NCBI RefSeq assembly: GCF_900105325.1
Contig: NZ_FNSU01000003.1
Location: 1,798,001-1,862,000, forward strand
Length of the DNA stretch: 64,000 bases
Direction: 5' to 3'
Origin: Pseudomonas marginalis
GTDB taxonomy: Bacteria; Pseudomonadota; Gammaproteobacteria; Pseudomonadales; Pseudomonadaceae
Part shown: in pieces, positions 40,333 to 49,992 of the stretch
Numbering within the stretch: position 1 is the first letter of the stretch
How the letters are laid out: each line of letters starts with the position of its first letter
Position numbers and translations under genes: made by a program
Notes under the pieces: model-generated
The model's database searches: none
What the model saw: the letters and a program-made list of their open reading frames with translations, nothing else
What the model was told of the DNA's origin: nothing

Positions 40333-40848
40333 ATGCCTCGGCGCTTATTCAAACGGTACATGCCCGACCCCACCAGTATCAGGGAACACAAGTCATTACA
40401 GTTTCTTGGCACGTTGCTGCACGACCCGAACCTCTGGCACCTGAATCGGCACTCCGTGGCACGCGCCATGGCCGTGGGTTTGTTCGCGGCGTTTATCCCG
40501 ATCCCATTGCAGATGCTGCTGGCGGCAGTGCTGGCGATCACCGTGCGCGGCAATATGCCCATCGCCATCAGCCTGGTATGGCTGACCAACCCGATCACCA
40601 TGCCGGTGGTGTTCATCTGCACCTACATGACCGGCGCCTGGCTGATGAATGTGCCACCGCGCAGCCTGCCCGACGACCTGACCTGGGAGTGGATCAGCGG
40701 CCAGTTGAGCACGCTGTGGCAGCCCTTCCTGCTGGGTTCGGTGGTGTTGGGGCTGGTGCTGGGCGCACTGGCCTACTGCCTGACCATGGGGTACTGGCGC
40801 TGGTGGGTCGCGCACCAATGGAAAAAGCGCAAGCAGCGCCGAGGCTGA
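40333..40848 (+). CDS. DUF2062 membrane protein
   Basis: A 171-residue protein with the DUF2062 pattern LWHLNRHSVARAMAVGLFAAFIPIPLQMLLAAVLAI, NMPIAISLVWLTNPITMPVVFICTYM, and a final helix. Three to four membrane segments. The function is unknown; the family is common in proteobacteria and sits divergent from comEC here as in other pseudomonads. Confidence 0.92.
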   Translation: MPRRLFKRYMPDPTSIREHKSLQFLGTLLHDPNLWHLNRHSVARAMAVGLFAAFIPIPLQMLLAAVLAITVRGNMPIAISLVWLTNPITMPVVFICTYMTGAWLMNVPPRSLPDDLTWEWISGQLSTLWQPFLLGSVVLGLVLGALAYCLTMGYWRWWVAHQWKKRKQRRG

Positions 40849-40851
40849 GAC

Positions 40852-42219
40852 CTATCGCGCCGGCAACCGCAGGTGCACACGCAGGCCCTGGCCGGTATTT
40901 TCCGCCCACAGGCTGCCGTCCTGGCGTTGCACGGCATTGCGCGCGATGCTCAGGCCCAGCCCGAAGCCACCATCGCCGGGCCTCGAACCGTCCAGCCGCG
41001 TAAACGGCGCAAAGATTCGCTCCAGATCCTGCTCATCGATTCCCCCGCCCTGGTCTTCCAACCAAAGGTGCCAATACTCCCCCTCGCGGCATCCATCCAG
41101 GCACACGCCCCCCTCCGCCGGGGAATGGCGTATGGCGTTGCGCAGGATATTCTCCAGGGCCTGGGCCAGGGCATTCAGGTTGCCCCGTACCCAACTGTCG
41201 GCGCCCAGAAGGCAGGACAGCCGCGACGCCGGCCAACCGCTTTCAAAGCACGCGTTCTCGCGCAGCATGTCCCACAGCGCCTGCACCTGAATATCTTCTT
41301 TGGGCAGCGGCGCCCGCTCGGTATCCAGCCAGGCCAGTTGCAGGCTGTCTTCCACCAGGCGCTGCATGGCATCGATCTCCCGCCCCAGCCGCTCACGCAG
41401 GCGCGCAAGATCCTGCTCACTGTCACAGGCCACCCGCAAACGGCTCAAGGGCGTGCGCAGTTCATGGGACATGTCCCTTAACAGCTGCTGTTGCAGCATC
41501 ACCGTACCCTGCAAGCGCTCGGACATATGATCAAACGCGCGCCCCAGCTCGCCCAATTCGTCCTGGCGGCTGGTGGCGTCGTGGGACATCCGCGTATTCA
41601 ATTGATCGGCACGCCATGCGTTGGCCTGCTCGCGCAGTTGATTGAGGGGCATGATCAGCAACCGATAGAGGCCGATGCACAGCAACAAGGTAAAGAGGCC
41701 GGGAATCACGCCGTTGGTCAGCACCCGCCAGAACAGTTGGTAGCGCCCCGGCATAAAACGCTGCGGCAGTTCAATCACCAGCGAACCGGCGCCCGGATCC
41801 ACCGCAAACGGGATCTTCAACCACGGCAACCCCTTGACGTGGCGGCTGACCGGCCAATCCAGGCCCCGCAGAAAGGTCAGGCGCTGGCTTTCCGTGTCGG
41901 TCAGCGGGTAGCTGCTCAACGACTGCAAGTCATTGCCGATCACCCCGATCCACGTGCTTTCGCGCTTGCCCATTGCCTGCAGCCACGCATCGACGCCGGC
42001 ATTGCCGCTCTGGTTCCAGGCCTGCTCGGCGCCGACCGCATAACCACTCAAGGTGCTCCTGGCCTCATCGGACAGGTAGGCGTTCTTTTGCTCCATGTAC
42101 CGGCCCCAGGACCAACTGAGCCAGATCATCAGCAAACAGAAGGCGATCAGCAGGCAGGCGAGCTTCCAGAATAACGAGTGCCTGCCCGGCAGCCGTTTCA
42201 GTGATGCCTCAAAGCCCAT
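40852..42219 (-). CDS. Sensor histidine kinase of an unnamed two-component pair
   Basis: A 455-residue kinase: membrane helices near residues 18-38 and 170-190, a periplasmic loop, HAMP, HisKA with QQLLRDMSHELRTPLSRLRVACD (the His), and HATPase with ENILRNAIRHSP, GGGIDEQDLERIFAPF and DGGFGLGLSIARN. It overlaps the response regulator by 11 bases, so the two are co-made. The signal is unknown. Confidence 0.93.
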   Translation of the reverse strand: MGFEASLKRLPGRHSLFWKLACLLIAFCLLMIWLSWSWGRYMEQKNAYLSDEARSTLSGYAVGAEQAWNQSGNAGVDAWLQAMGKRESTWIGVIGNDLQSLSSYPLTDTESQRLTFLRGLDWPVSRHVKGLPWLKIPFAVDPGAGSLVIELPQRFMPGRYQLFWRVLTNGVIPGLFTLLLCIGLYRLLIMPLNQLREQANAWRADQLNTRMSHDATSRQDELGELGRAFDHMSERLQGTVMLQQQLLRDMSHELRTPLSRLRVACDSEQDLARLRERLGREIDAMQRLVEDSLQLAWLDTERAPLPKEDIQVQALWDMLRENACFESGWPASRLSCLLGADSWVRGNLNALAQALENILRNAIRHSPAEGGVCLDGCREGEYWHLWLEDQGGGIDEQDLERIFAPFTRLDGSRPGDGGFGLGLSIARNAVQRQDGSLWAENTGQGLRVHLRLPAR

Positions 42220-42934
42220 CGTCGTGACCGCTCAGCACATAGCCCTTGCCCCACACCGTGCGCACCTCACGCTCGCCGTAGCCGATGGCCTTGAGCTTGC
42301 GGCGGATCTGGCTGATATGCATGTCGAGGCTGCGATCATGGGGCGCATAACCCCGTTGCAACACGTGCTGGTAGAGGAAGGCTTTGCTGAGGACTTCTTC
42401 AGCGTTGCGATGCAGGGTTTCCAGCAGGCGATATTCGCTGCGGGTCAGGCCCGCCCAGTGGCCTTGATGAAAAACATCGCACCGTTCATCGTCGAAACGC
42501 AGGGTGCGGGTATCCTCGCGCACGGGCGCAAGCGTCGGCAACGGGCGCCGATCCAGGGCCACCCGCCGCAGGATGGCTTCGATACGCACGCGCAATTCAA
42601 CCATGCTGAAGGGCTTGGGCAGGTAATCATCGGCACCCAGGCGAAAACCGCTGACGCGATCGGTTTCAGCGCCCAGGGCCGACATCAGGATCACCGGAAC
42701 CGAATGGCTCCGGCGCAGATGGGTGAGGATCGACAAGCCATCCAGGCCCGGCAGCAGAATATCCATCAATACCACGTCGAATGCCTGGTCGCGCGCCATC
42801 TCCAAGCCCTGCTGACCGTTCTGGCACCAGGTGACCTGGAAGCCACAGCGCCCCAAATGCTCATGCACATAGGCACCCAGCACGGGGTCATCTTCAATTG
42901 TGAGGATACGGGGTAGGCCAACTGCTGCGGGATT
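42209..42934 (-). CDS. OmpR-family response regulator
   Basis: I use the ATG at 42934 (241 residues, MNPAAVGLPRILTIEDDPVLGAYVHEHLG); a GTG at 42964 is also in frame and neither has a strong ribosome site. The receiver domain has ED at its start, the Asp in VVLMDILLPGLDG and Lys in YLPKPF. The C-terminal winged helix ends RSLDMHISQIRRKLKAIG, then TVWGKGYVL. It pairs with the kinase downstream. Confidence 0.92.
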   Translation of the reverse strand, partial: NPAAVGLPRILTIEDDPVLGAYVHEHLGRCGFQVTWCQNGQQGLEMARDQAFDVVLMDILLPGLDGLSILTHLRRSHSVPVILMSALGAETDRVSGFRLGADDYLPKPFSMVELRVRIEAILRRVALDRRPLPTLAPVREDTRTLRFDDERCDVFHQGHWAGLTRSEYRLLETLHRNAEEVLSKAFLYQHVLQRGYAPHDRSLDMHISQIRRKLKAIGYGEREVRTVWGKGYVLSGHDDGL

Positions 42935-43142
42935 CATTAGCGTCTGCAAGTCATTCTCAATCACTGATTATTCAAGATAACCCCGCCGCAGGCATTCGCC
43001 ACACGGCGTCCAACGGCCCGAAGATTGCCCTCTGTCATTAATTTGCAAGATTCCAGGCCGCGCAAATGGCTACACTGCGCAGGTGGCGCGGGCCGGATGC
43101 CGGCGCGGAAGATTGATATCAGTGTGGTAGCAGGAGAGTGGC

Positions 43143-45896
43143 GTGCTTAAAAGAATGGGGATAAAAGGCCGCGTACTGTTGCTGACCTTATTACCGACCA
43201 GCCTGATGGCCTTGTTGTTGGGAGGGTACTTCACCTGGATGCAGCTCTCGGAGTTGCAGGCCCAACTGCTGCAACGCGGCGAAATGATCGCCGAGCAGCT
43301 GGCGCCCCTGGTGGCTCCGGCCATGGGCAGCAGGAATACCGACCTGCTGGAGCGTATCGCCACCCAATCCCTGGAACAGACGGACGTACGCACCGTGGCG
43401 TTCCTCGCGCCGGACCGCACGCCCCTGGCCCACGCCGGCCCGACCATGCTCAACCAGCCGCCGGTGGGTAACAGTTCCCACCTGCTGCAGCGCACCGGCA
43501 ACGACGCCACGCGCTACCTGCTGCCGGTGTTTGGTCGCCATCGCAACCTGGCGGGCGATTTGATCCCCGATGAAGCCGATCGCCTGCTCGGCTGGGTCGA
43601 GGTGGAGTTGTCGCACAACGGTATGTTGCTGCGCGGCTATCGCAGCCTGTTCGCCAGCCTGCTGCTGATTGCCATCGGCCTGATCTGCACCGCAGCCCTG
43701 GCCTTGCGCATCAGCCGTACGATCAACGCGCCGATTGGCCTGATCAAGCAAGCGGTGGCCCAACTCAAGGACGGCAACCTGGAAACCCGCCTGCCACCCT
43801 TGGGCAGCCAGGAGCTGGATCAACTCGCATCGGGCATCAACCGCATGGCCGAAACCCTGCAAAACGCCCGGGAAGAATTGCAGCACAGCATCGACCAGGC
43901 CACCGAAGACGTGCGCCAGAACCTGGAAACCATCGAGATCCAGAACATCGAGCTGGACCTGGCGCGCAAGGAGGCCCTGGAGGCCAGCCGCATCAAGTCC
44001 GAGTTCCTGGCGAACATGAGCCATGAAATCCGTACGCCGCTCAACGGCATACTCGGCTTTACCCACCTGCTGCAAAAAAGCGAGCTGACCCCGCGCCAGC
44101 TGGACTACCTGGGCACCATCGAAAAATCCGCCGACAACCTGCTGGGCATCATCAACGAGATCCTCGATTTCTCGAAGATCGAGGCCGGCAAGCTGGTGCT
44201 CGACAGCATCCCGTTCAACCTGCGGGATCTGCTGCAAGACACCCTCACCATCCTCGCCCCCGCCGCCCATGCCAAGCAGCTGGAACTGGTCAGCCTGGTG
44301 TACCGCGACACGCCGCTGGCGCTGGTGGGCGACCCGCTGCGGCTCAAGCAGATCCTGACCAACCTGATCAGCAATGCGATCAAGTTCACCCGCGAAGGCA
44401 CCATCGTGGCCCGGGCGATGATCGAGGACGAGCAGGAAGACAGCGTGCAACTGCGCATCAGCGTGCAGGACACCGGCATCGGCCTGTCCAGCCAGGACGT
44501 GCGGGCGTTGTTCCAGGCGTTCAGCCAGGCCGACAATTCACTGTCGCGCCAGCCCGGCGGCACGGGGCTTGGCCTGGTGATATCCAAGCGCCTGATCGAA
44601 CAAATGGGCGGTGAAATCGGCGTCGACAGCACGCCGGGCGAAGGCTCTGAATTCTGGATCAGCCTGAACCTGCCCAAGACCCGCGACGACGTCGAAGACC
44701 TGCCCTGCGCGCCGTTGTTGGGCCATCGTGTAGCGGTGCTGGAAAACCACGACCTGGCGCGCCAGGCCCTGCAGCACCAATTGGAAGACTGTGGCCTGGA
44801 AGTCACGCCGTTCAATACCCTGGAAAGCCTGACCAACGGCATCACCAGCGCTCACCAGACCGAGCAGGCCATCGACCTCGCGGTACTCGGCGTGACCGCC
44901 AACGATATTCCGCCCGAGCGCCTCAACCAGCACCTGTGGGACCTCGAACACCTGGGTTGCAAAGTGCTGGTGTTGTGCCCCACCACCGAACAGATGCTGT
45001 TCAACGAGTCGGTACCCAACCCCAACAGCCAGTTGCAGGCCAAGCCGGCGTGTACCCGCAAGCTGCGCCGTGCCTTGTCCGACCTGATCAGCCCGCGGCC
45101 CTCCCGCAGTGAACCGGGCGAGCCGTTGTCCAGCCGTGCGCCGCGTGTGCTGTGTGTCGACGACAACCCGGCAAACCTGCTGTTGGTGCAAACCCTGCTG
45201 GAAGACATGGGCGCGCAGGTCCGGGCAGTGGAAAGCGGCTACGCGGCGGTCGACGCGGTGAAACAGGACACCTTCGACCTGGTGCTGATGGACGTGCAGA
45301 TGCCGGGCATGGACGGACGCCAGAGCACCGAGGCGATCCGCCAGTGGGAAAGCGAGCGCCATGGCACGCCCTTGCCGGTGGTCGCCCTCACCGCCCACGC
45401 CATGGCCAACGAAAAGCGCGCCCTGCTGCAAAGTGGTATGGACGACTACCTGACCAAACCCATCAGCGAACGGCAACTGGCCCAGGTGGTGCTGAAATGG
45501 ACCGGCCTGGCCCTGCGCAACCAGGTGCCGGAGCGCGCCGTCGAAGGCCTGGGCCCCGGGGTGCAATTGCCGGTGCTGGACCACGAGGAAGGCCTGCGCC
45601 TGGCCGCCGGCAAGATGGACCTGGCGGCCGACATGCTGGCCATGCTGCTGGCCTCCCTGGAAGCCGATCGCCAGGCCATTCACGTCGCCCGCGAGGCCAA
45701 GGACAACCTGGCCCTGATCGAACGCGTCCACCGTCTGCACGGCGCCACCCGCTACTGTGGCGTGCCGCAACTGCGCGCCGCCTGCCAGCGCGCCGAAACC
45801 CTGCTCAAGCAGGACGACGCCAAGGCCATGACCGCGCTGGACGAGCTGGACATGGCCATTGCACGGCTGGCCAGTGAAGCGCGGGTCAGCGCCTGA
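43143..45896 (+). CDS. gacS: Hybrid sensor kinase GacS
   Basis: From a GTG after AGGAG, 917 residues, beginning MLKRMGIKGRVLLLTLLPTSLMALLLGGYFTWMQ, as in GacS of the fluorescent pseudomonads. Order: transmembrane helix, periplasmic sensor, second helix, HAMP, HisKA (NMSHEIRTPLNG, His near 294), HATPase, receiver (Asp near 717 in LVLMDVQMPGMDG) and C-terminal HPt (His near 866 in RVHRLHGATRYCG). It phosphorylates GacA, driving small RNAs that relieve RsmA repression of secondary metabolism. Confidence 0.97.
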   Translation: MLKRMGIKGRVLLLTLLPTSLMALLLGGYFTWMQLSELQAQLLQRGEMIAEQLAPLVAPAMGSRNTDLLERIATQSLEQTDVRTVAFLAPDRTPLAHAGPTMLNQPPVGNSSHLLQRTGNDATRYLLPVFGRHRNLAGDLIPDEADRLLGWVEVELSHNGMLLRGYRSLFASLLLIAIGLICTAALALRISRTINAPIGLIKQAVAQLKDGNLETRLPPLGSQELDQLASGINRMAETLQNAREELQHSIDQATEDVRQNLETIEIQNIELDLARKEALEASRIKSEFLANMSHEIRTPLNGILGFTHLLQKSELTPRQLDYLGTIEKSADNLLGIINEILDFSKIEAGKLVLDSIPFNLRDLLQDTLTILAPAAHAKQLELVSLVYRDTPLALVGDPLRLKQILTNLISNAIKFTREGTIVARAMIEDEQEDSVQLRISVQDTGIGLSSQDVRALFQAFSQADNSLSRQPGGTGLGLVISKRLIEQMGGEIGVDSTPGEGSEFWISLNLPKTRDDVEDLPCAPLLGHRVAVLENHDLARQALQHQLEDCGLEVTPFNTLESLTNGITSAHQTEQAIDLAVLGVTANDIPPERLNQHLWDLEHLGCKVLVLCPTTEQMLFNESVPNPNSQLQAKPACTRKLRRALSDLISPRPSRSEPGEPLSSRAPRVLCVDDNPANLLLVQTLLEDMGAQVRAVESGYAAVDAVKQDTFDLVLMDVQMPGMDGRQSTEAIRQWESERHGTPLPVVALTAHAMANEKRALLQSGMDDYLTKPISERQLAQVVLKWTGLALRNQVPERAVEGLGPGVQLPVLDHEEGLRLAAGKMDLAADMLAMLLASLEADRQAIHVAREAKDNLALIERVHRLHGATRYCGVPQLRAACQRAETLLKQDDAKAMTALDELDMAIARLASEARVSA

Positions 45897-45919
45897 ACTC
45901 ATCAAAAAGGACGCCTTTG

Positions 45920-46909
45920 ATGCGCGTGATTCTTTTCAGCAGCCAGACCTACGACCGCGACAGTTTCCTCGGCGAACCCTTGCCGCGCGGCCTGGAACTG
46001 CAATTCCAACCCGCCCGGCTCAACCTCGACACCGTCGCCCTGGCCGAACACCACGAGGTAGTCTGCGCCTTTATCAACGATGACCTCAGCGCCCCGGTGC
46101 TGGAACACCTGGCCAAGGGCGGCACGCGGTTGATCGCGTTGCGTTCGGCCGGCTACAACCATGTGGACCTGCCTGCCGCCAAACGTCTGGGCCTGACCAT
46201 CGTGCGCGTCCCGGCCTATTCGCCCCATGCGATCGCCGAACACGCGGTGGCCCTGATCCTCGCCCTCAACCGCCGCCTGCATCGCGCCTACAACCGCACC
46301 CGCGACGGCGATTTCAGCCTGCATGGCCTCACCGGCTTCGACCTGGTGGGCAAGACCGTCGGCGTGGTCGGCACCGGCCAGATCGGCGCCACGTTCGCCA
46401 AGATCATGGCGGGCTTCGGTTGCCGGCTGCTCGCCTACGACCCGTTCCCCACCCCCCAGGTCCAGGCCCTCGGCGCTGACTATGTGAGCCTGCCGGAGCT
46501 CTTGGCCCAGGCCCAGATCATCAGCCTGCACTGCCCGCTGACCGCCGACAGCAAGCACCTGATCAATGCACGCTCCCTGGCGCGGATGCAACCCGGCGCC
46601 ATGTTGATCAACACCGGTCGCGGTGGCCTGGTCGACACGCCAGCGCTGATCGAAGCACTCAAGGACGGCCAGCTCGGCTACCTGGGGCTGGATGTGTACG
46701 AGGAGGAAGCCCAGCTGTTTTTCGAGGACCGCTCCGACCTGCCCCTGCAGGACGACGTGCTCGCGCGCCTGCTGACCTTCCCCAACGTGATCGTCACCGC
46801 ACACCAGGCGTTCCTTACCCGCGAAGCCCTGGCGGCGATTGCCGGCACCACATTGGCCAATATTGCGGCATGGGCCGATGGCCGGGCGCAGAACCTCGTC
46901 GAAGGATGA
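45920..46909 (+). CDS. ldhA: D-lactate dehydrogenase / 2-hydroxyacid dehydrogenase
   Basis: The ATG at 45920 after AAGGA gives 329 residues. It has the NAD-binding KTVGVVGTGQIGATFAKIMAGFGCRLLAYDP, RSAGYNHVDLPAA, and LINTGRGGLVDTPAL, with ADSKHLINA-type segments. It reduces pyruvate to D-lactate. It lies 20 bases after gacS, the arrangement known from Pseudomonas. Confidence 0.95.
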   Translation: MRVILFSSQTYDRDSFLGEPLPRGLELQFQPARLNLDTVALAEHHEVVCAFINDDLSAPVLEHLAKGGTRLIALRSAGYNHVDLPAAKRLGLTIVRVPAYSPHAIAEHAVALILALNRRLHRAYNRTRDGDFSLHGLTGFDLVGKTVGVVGTGQIGATFAKIMAGFGCRLLAYDPFPTPQVQALGADYVSLPELLAQAQIISLHCPLTADSKHLINARSLARMQPGAMLINTGRGGLVDTPALIEALKDGQLGYLGLDVYEEEAQLFFEDRSDLPLQDDVLARLLTFPNVIVTAHQAFLTREALAAIAGTTLANIAAWADGRAQNLVEG

Positions 46910-46980
46910 TCAGCGGTCACATACCAGGCTCATGATCAGCAGGCACCCGTGATAGGATGCCGCGCCTATTTGGAGGATCC

Positions 46981-47421
46981 ATGGCCGAACACGATTTCCG
47001 CTTCAGCTTGCTGAGCCCGCAACACACCCTGATCGAATGCCGTGCCCTGGTGCCGGGCCGTTACCAGGTCACCGGCAACGGTGGCTCGATCAAGCATGAC
47101 GACGTGCTGATCGTCACTCTGCGCGGCAGTAAAACCTTGTCCATGCGCCTTACCGTCGAAGGTGACGCGCGCTACTCCATCCGCCCTGCCGGCCAGTGGG
47201 TCGCCATGGCCCGCGGGCCGAAGTTCGGCGAGCTGGAGATTCACACCTGGAAGGTCAACTGCGACAGCTGCGACACCGTGCTGGAGTTTGAATTCGCGGT
47301 GGAAACCAAGCTGACCAAGGAGCCGCTGCAACCGGCCGCCAATGCACGCATTGCCGAGTTGGGTTGGGCCAGCGAAGGCGACAAACATCGTTGCCCGAAA
47401 TGCCAGAAGGCCGGGCAATGA
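46981..47421 (+). CDS. Hypothetical protein with C-terminal zinc ribbon
   Basis: The ATG at 46981 after GGAG gives 146 residues. The N-terminus is beta-rich (RFSLLSPQHTLIECRALVPGRYQVTGNGGSIKHDDVLIVTLRGSKT), and two CxxC pairs (NCDSCDTV, then HRCPKCQKAGQ at the very end) could bind zinc. It overlaps the META lipoprotein gene by ATGA. I recognise no family or function. Confidence 0.75.
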   Translation: MAEHDFRFSLLSPQHTLIECRALVPGRYQVTGNGGSIKHDDVLIVTLRGSKTLSMRLTVEGDARYSIRPAGQWVAMARGPKFGELEIHTWKVNCDSCDTVLEFEFAVETKLTKEPLQPAANARIAELGWASEGDKHRCPKCQKAGQ

Positions 47422-47822
47422 AAGGCCTGCTTCTGCTCGCCGCCGTCGGTGCGGCCCTGAGTGGCTGCGCCGGTGACGCGGCCAAGCTCAAGCAGGATCA
47501 CAGCTACGTGGTGGAGTGGATTGGTGAGCGGCCGTTGATGGATTACGCACACCTGACCGTCACCCTCGGCGCCGATGGGCGTGCCTACGGCAACGGCGGT
47601 TGCAACCACTGGTTCGCGCCGTACACCCTTGAGGGCGACAAACTCAGCTTCGGCAAGCTCGGCAGCACCCGCAAGCTCTGCGCCGAGGCCCTGATGGAGC
47701 AGGAACAGCGCTTCTTCCAGGCCCTGCAAGGCGTACAGCGCTGGGACATCTCGCCGATCGAGCAGACCCGCTTCTGGCCGACCGAAGGCAAGCCGATTCG
47801 CCTGTGGCTCGAAGAGGGCTGA
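47418..47822 (+). CDS. META-domain lipoprotein
   Basis: A 134-residue protein with a lipoprotein signal MKGLLLLAAVGAALSGC (Cys17 as lipidated residue), then a META (HslJ-like) domain: VEWIGERPLMDYAHLTVTLGADGRAYGNGGCNHWFAPYTLEGDKLSFGKLGSTRKLC, QEQRFFQAL. Likely an outer-membrane or periplasmic stress protein. It overlaps the zinc-ribbon gene by four bases. Confidence 0.9.
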   Translation: MKGLLLLAAVGAALSGCAGDAAKLKQDHSYVVEWIGERPLMDYAHLTVTLGADGRAYGNGGCNHWFAPYTLEGDKLSFGKLGSTRKLCAEALMEQEQRFFQALQGVQRWDISPIEQTRFWPTEGKPIRLWLEEG

Positions 47823-47917
47823 TTCCACCGACCTACAGGTTGGTGAGATTTAAATAATGAGATGGGTTGGCAGGTGGGAAGTTGCTCGGCTGTAGATCTC
47901 GTGGGCACCGCTGGGCC

Positions 47918-48042
47918 CCTGTGGGAGATGTCGAGCTTTAGCGAGGCTTCGATGGCGGCGGCATGGTTGGCAGGTGTGTCGGCTGACACACCGCTATCGG
48001 GGCAAGTCGAATCGTCGCACCGCCCCTCCCACATTTGATCGG
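47918..48042. repeat. Degenerate REP-type sequences
   Basis: TGTGGGAG...GAGCTTTAGCGAGGC near 47920-47955 and GCTATCGGGGCAAG...CCCCTCCCACATT near 47991-48036 resemble the pseudomonad REP units seen in perfect form at 53068-53139. They are worn and imperfect, in the 230-base gap between the META gene and the thioredoxin gene. Confidence 0.5.
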
Positions 48043-48052
48043 GGGCAATACT

Positions 48053-48514
48053 CTAGCCGCGCAAGGCCTTGAGCTTGGCCAACACCCCTTCCGCCGTCTG
48101 CTCACCCATCAACTGCTCGCGCACCTTGCCCTTGTCATCAATGATATAGGTCACCGGCAACGCTTCGCTGCGCGGAATCTCGAAGATCCCGTCCGGGTTC
48201 TGTGCCAGCACGGTGAACTTGATCCCCAGTTTGTCGCTGGCCTCTTTCAGCTCTGCACCCTGCACATTGTCGAAGTTAACCCCGAACACCCCCACGCCCT
48301 GCCCCTTCAACTGTTCCGCCAGGGCGTTGAGTTCGGGGATTTCCGTACGGCATGGGCCACACCATTCCGCCCAGTAGTTGACCACCAGCCACTGTTTGTC
48401 CAGGCGCTCGGCCGCGACCTTCTGGCCGTACTGGTCAACGCCGTAGTCATTGCCGCAGCCGCTGAGCAGCAGGGTTGTAATGATCGCCAATGCACCGATC
48501 AGTCGCCTTGTCAT
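48053..48514 (-). CDS. TlpA-family thioredoxin-like lipoprotein
   Basis: A 153-residue protein with lipobox LLSGC (Cys20), then a thioredoxin fold with CGPC at residues 52-55 (YWAEWCGPCRTEIPELNALAEQL) and the cis-proline ALPVTYIIDDKGKV. It probably reduces or isomerises disulfides at the membrane outer face. It is transcribed away from arsC. Confidence 0.92.
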   Translation of the reverse strand: MTRRLIGALAIITTLLLSGCGNDYGVDQYGQKVAAERLDKQWLVVNYWAEWCGPCRTEIPELNALAEQLKGQGVGVFGVNFDNVQGAELKEASDKLGIKFTVLAQNPDGIFEIPRSEALPVTYIIDDKGKVREQLMGEQTAEGVLAKLKALRG

Positions 48515-48629
48515 GGGGTATTCCTTCGCAAAAATGAACGTTGGCTGCGACCTATCGCCTCTTACGGTTTAAGGACAGGACGCCGCGCAGGTAGAATACC
48601 CGCCACCTTACGCAAGATGCGACCCGCAC

Positions 48630-48983
48630 ATGACCGATCTGACGCTTTATCACAACCCGCGCTGCTCGAAATCCCGCGGTGCGCTCGAACTGCTGGAAGC
48701 CCGAGGCCTCGCCCCCACCGTGGTGCGTTACCTGGAAAACCCGCTGAATGCCGCGCAATTGAAGGCACTGCTGGCCAAGCTGGGCATCAGCGCCCGCCAA
48801 CTGCTGCGCACCGGCGAAGACGAATACAAGGCCCTCAACCTGGCCGACGCCAGCCTCAGCGAAGCGCAGTTGATCGCCGCGATCGCCGAACACCCCAAGC
48901 TGATGGAACGCCCGATCCTGGAAACCGCCAATAAAGCCATCATTGGCCGTCCGCCAGAGAACGTGCTGGAGATCCTGCCGTGA
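48630..48983 (+). CDS. arsC: ArsC-family reductase (YfgD-type)
   Basis: A 117-residue protein with the thioredoxin-like ArsC pattern YHNPRCSKSRGALELLE (catalytic Cys12), VVRYLENPLNAAQLKALLAKLG and RPILETANKAIIGRPPE. It fits glutaredoxin-dependent arsenate reductases; whether arsenate is the real substrate is not settled for this subgroup. It overlaps the quinone reductase gene as GTGA. Confidence 0.9.
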   Translation: MTDLTLYHNPRCSKSRGALELLEARGLAPTVVRYLENPLNAAQLKALLAKLGISARQLLRTGEDEYKALNLADASLSEAQLIAAIAEHPKLMERPILETANKAIIGRPPENVLEILP

Positions 48984-49594
48984 CTGCGCCGTATGTGCTG
49001 GTGTTGTATTACAGCCGCAATGGCTCGGTGAGCGAAATGGCTCGGCAGATTGCCCGTGGCATCGAGCAAGGCGGGATGGAAGCGCGGCTGCGCACCGTAC
49101 CGGCGATCTCCACCGAATGCGAAGCCGTGGCGCCGAGCATCCCGGACGAAGGCGCGCTGTACGCCAGCCTCGATGACTTGAAAAACTGCTCGGGCCTGGC
49201 CCTGGGCAGCCCGACGCGCTTCGGCAACATGGCCGCGCCGCTCAAGTACTTCCTCGACGGCACCAGCAACCTGTGGCTCACCGGTGCGTTGGTCGGCAAG
49301 CCGGCCGGGGTGTTCACCTCCACCGCCAGCCTGCATGGCGGCCAGGAAACCACGCTGATGTCGATGCTGCTGCCGCTGCTGCACCACGGCATGCTGATCA
49401 CTGGCCTGCCCTACAGCGAACAGGCGCTGCTCGACACCCAGGGCGGCGGCACGCCGTATGGCGCCAGCCACCATGCCGGGCCGGATGGCAAGCGCCTGCT
49501 CGACCCGCATGAAATCACCCTGTGCCGGGCCCTGGGCCTGCGCCTGGCCAAGACCGCCACGCTGCTGGAGAACGGCCGTGGCCAGGAAGCCTAA
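48980..49594 (+). CDS. wrbA: NAD(P)H:quinone oxidoreductase, WrbA family
   Basis: A 204-residue flavoprotein from a GTG at 48980. It has VLVLYYSRNGSVSEMA (FMN phosphate loop), GLALGSPTRFGNMAAPLKYFLDGTSNLW and FTSTASLHGGQETTLMSMLLPL, the WrbA core. It reduces quinones by two electrons in one step, avoiding radicals. Confidence 0.95.
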   Translation: MTAPYVLVLYYSRNGSVSEMARQIARGIEQGGMEARLRTVPAISTECEAVAPSIPDEGALYASLDDLKNCSGLALGSPTRFGNMAAPLKYFLDGTSNLWLTGALVGKPAGVFTSTASLHGGQETTLMSMLLPLLHHGMLITGLPYSEQALLDTQGGGTPYGASHHAGPDGKRLLDPHEITLCRALGLRLAKTATLLENGRGQEA

Positions 49595-49985
49595 GGTTCT
49601 ACCGCCGCAAGCGTGGCTGGAGCCACGGGTCAAGGCGGCACGCGCGTTAAGCCTGCTGGCGTTTTTCGCCCTGGTGGGTTTGTTGTGCGGGTACTACCTG
49701 TTCGTCGCCGACCTGCACGGCGCACGCCCGTGGGTGATCCTGCTGATCGAACTGGTGCCGCTGCTGGTGCTGGCGCCGGGGATGATCATCGGCAGCGCGC
49801 GCGGGCATTCGTGGATGTGCTTTGCGGTGAACCTGTATTTCATCAAGGGCGCGCTGGCGGCGTATGACCCGAACCGGCAGTGGTTCGGGGTGCTGGAGAT
49901 GCTGGCCAGCCTGGCGGTGTTTTGCACGGCGCTGCTGTATGTGCGCTGGCGGCACCAGTTGAACCGCCGGTTGGCCACACCCTAG
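49578..49985 (+). CDS. DUF2069 membrane protein
   Basis: From the GTG at 49578, overlapping wrbA by 17 bases, 135 residues. Four membrane segments, with ARALSLLAFFALVGLLCGYYLF, PWVILLIELVPLLVLAPGMIIGSARGHSWMCFAVNLYFIKG and LASLAVFCTALLYVRWRHQ, match the DUF2069 family. Its role is unknown; it follows wrbA in related genomes. Confidence 0.88.
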   Translation: MARKPKVLPPQAWLEPRVKAARALSLLAFFALVGLLCGYYLFVADLHGARPWVILLIELVPLLVLAPGMIIGSARGHSWMCFAVNLYFIKGALAAYDPNRQWFGVLEMLASLAVFCTALLYVRWRHQLNRRLATP

Positions 49986-49992
49986 AACCCGG

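Noticed and set aside
43191..45905. Long minus-strand frames over gacS
   Set aside because: They mirror GacS codon bias and contain no recognisable domains.
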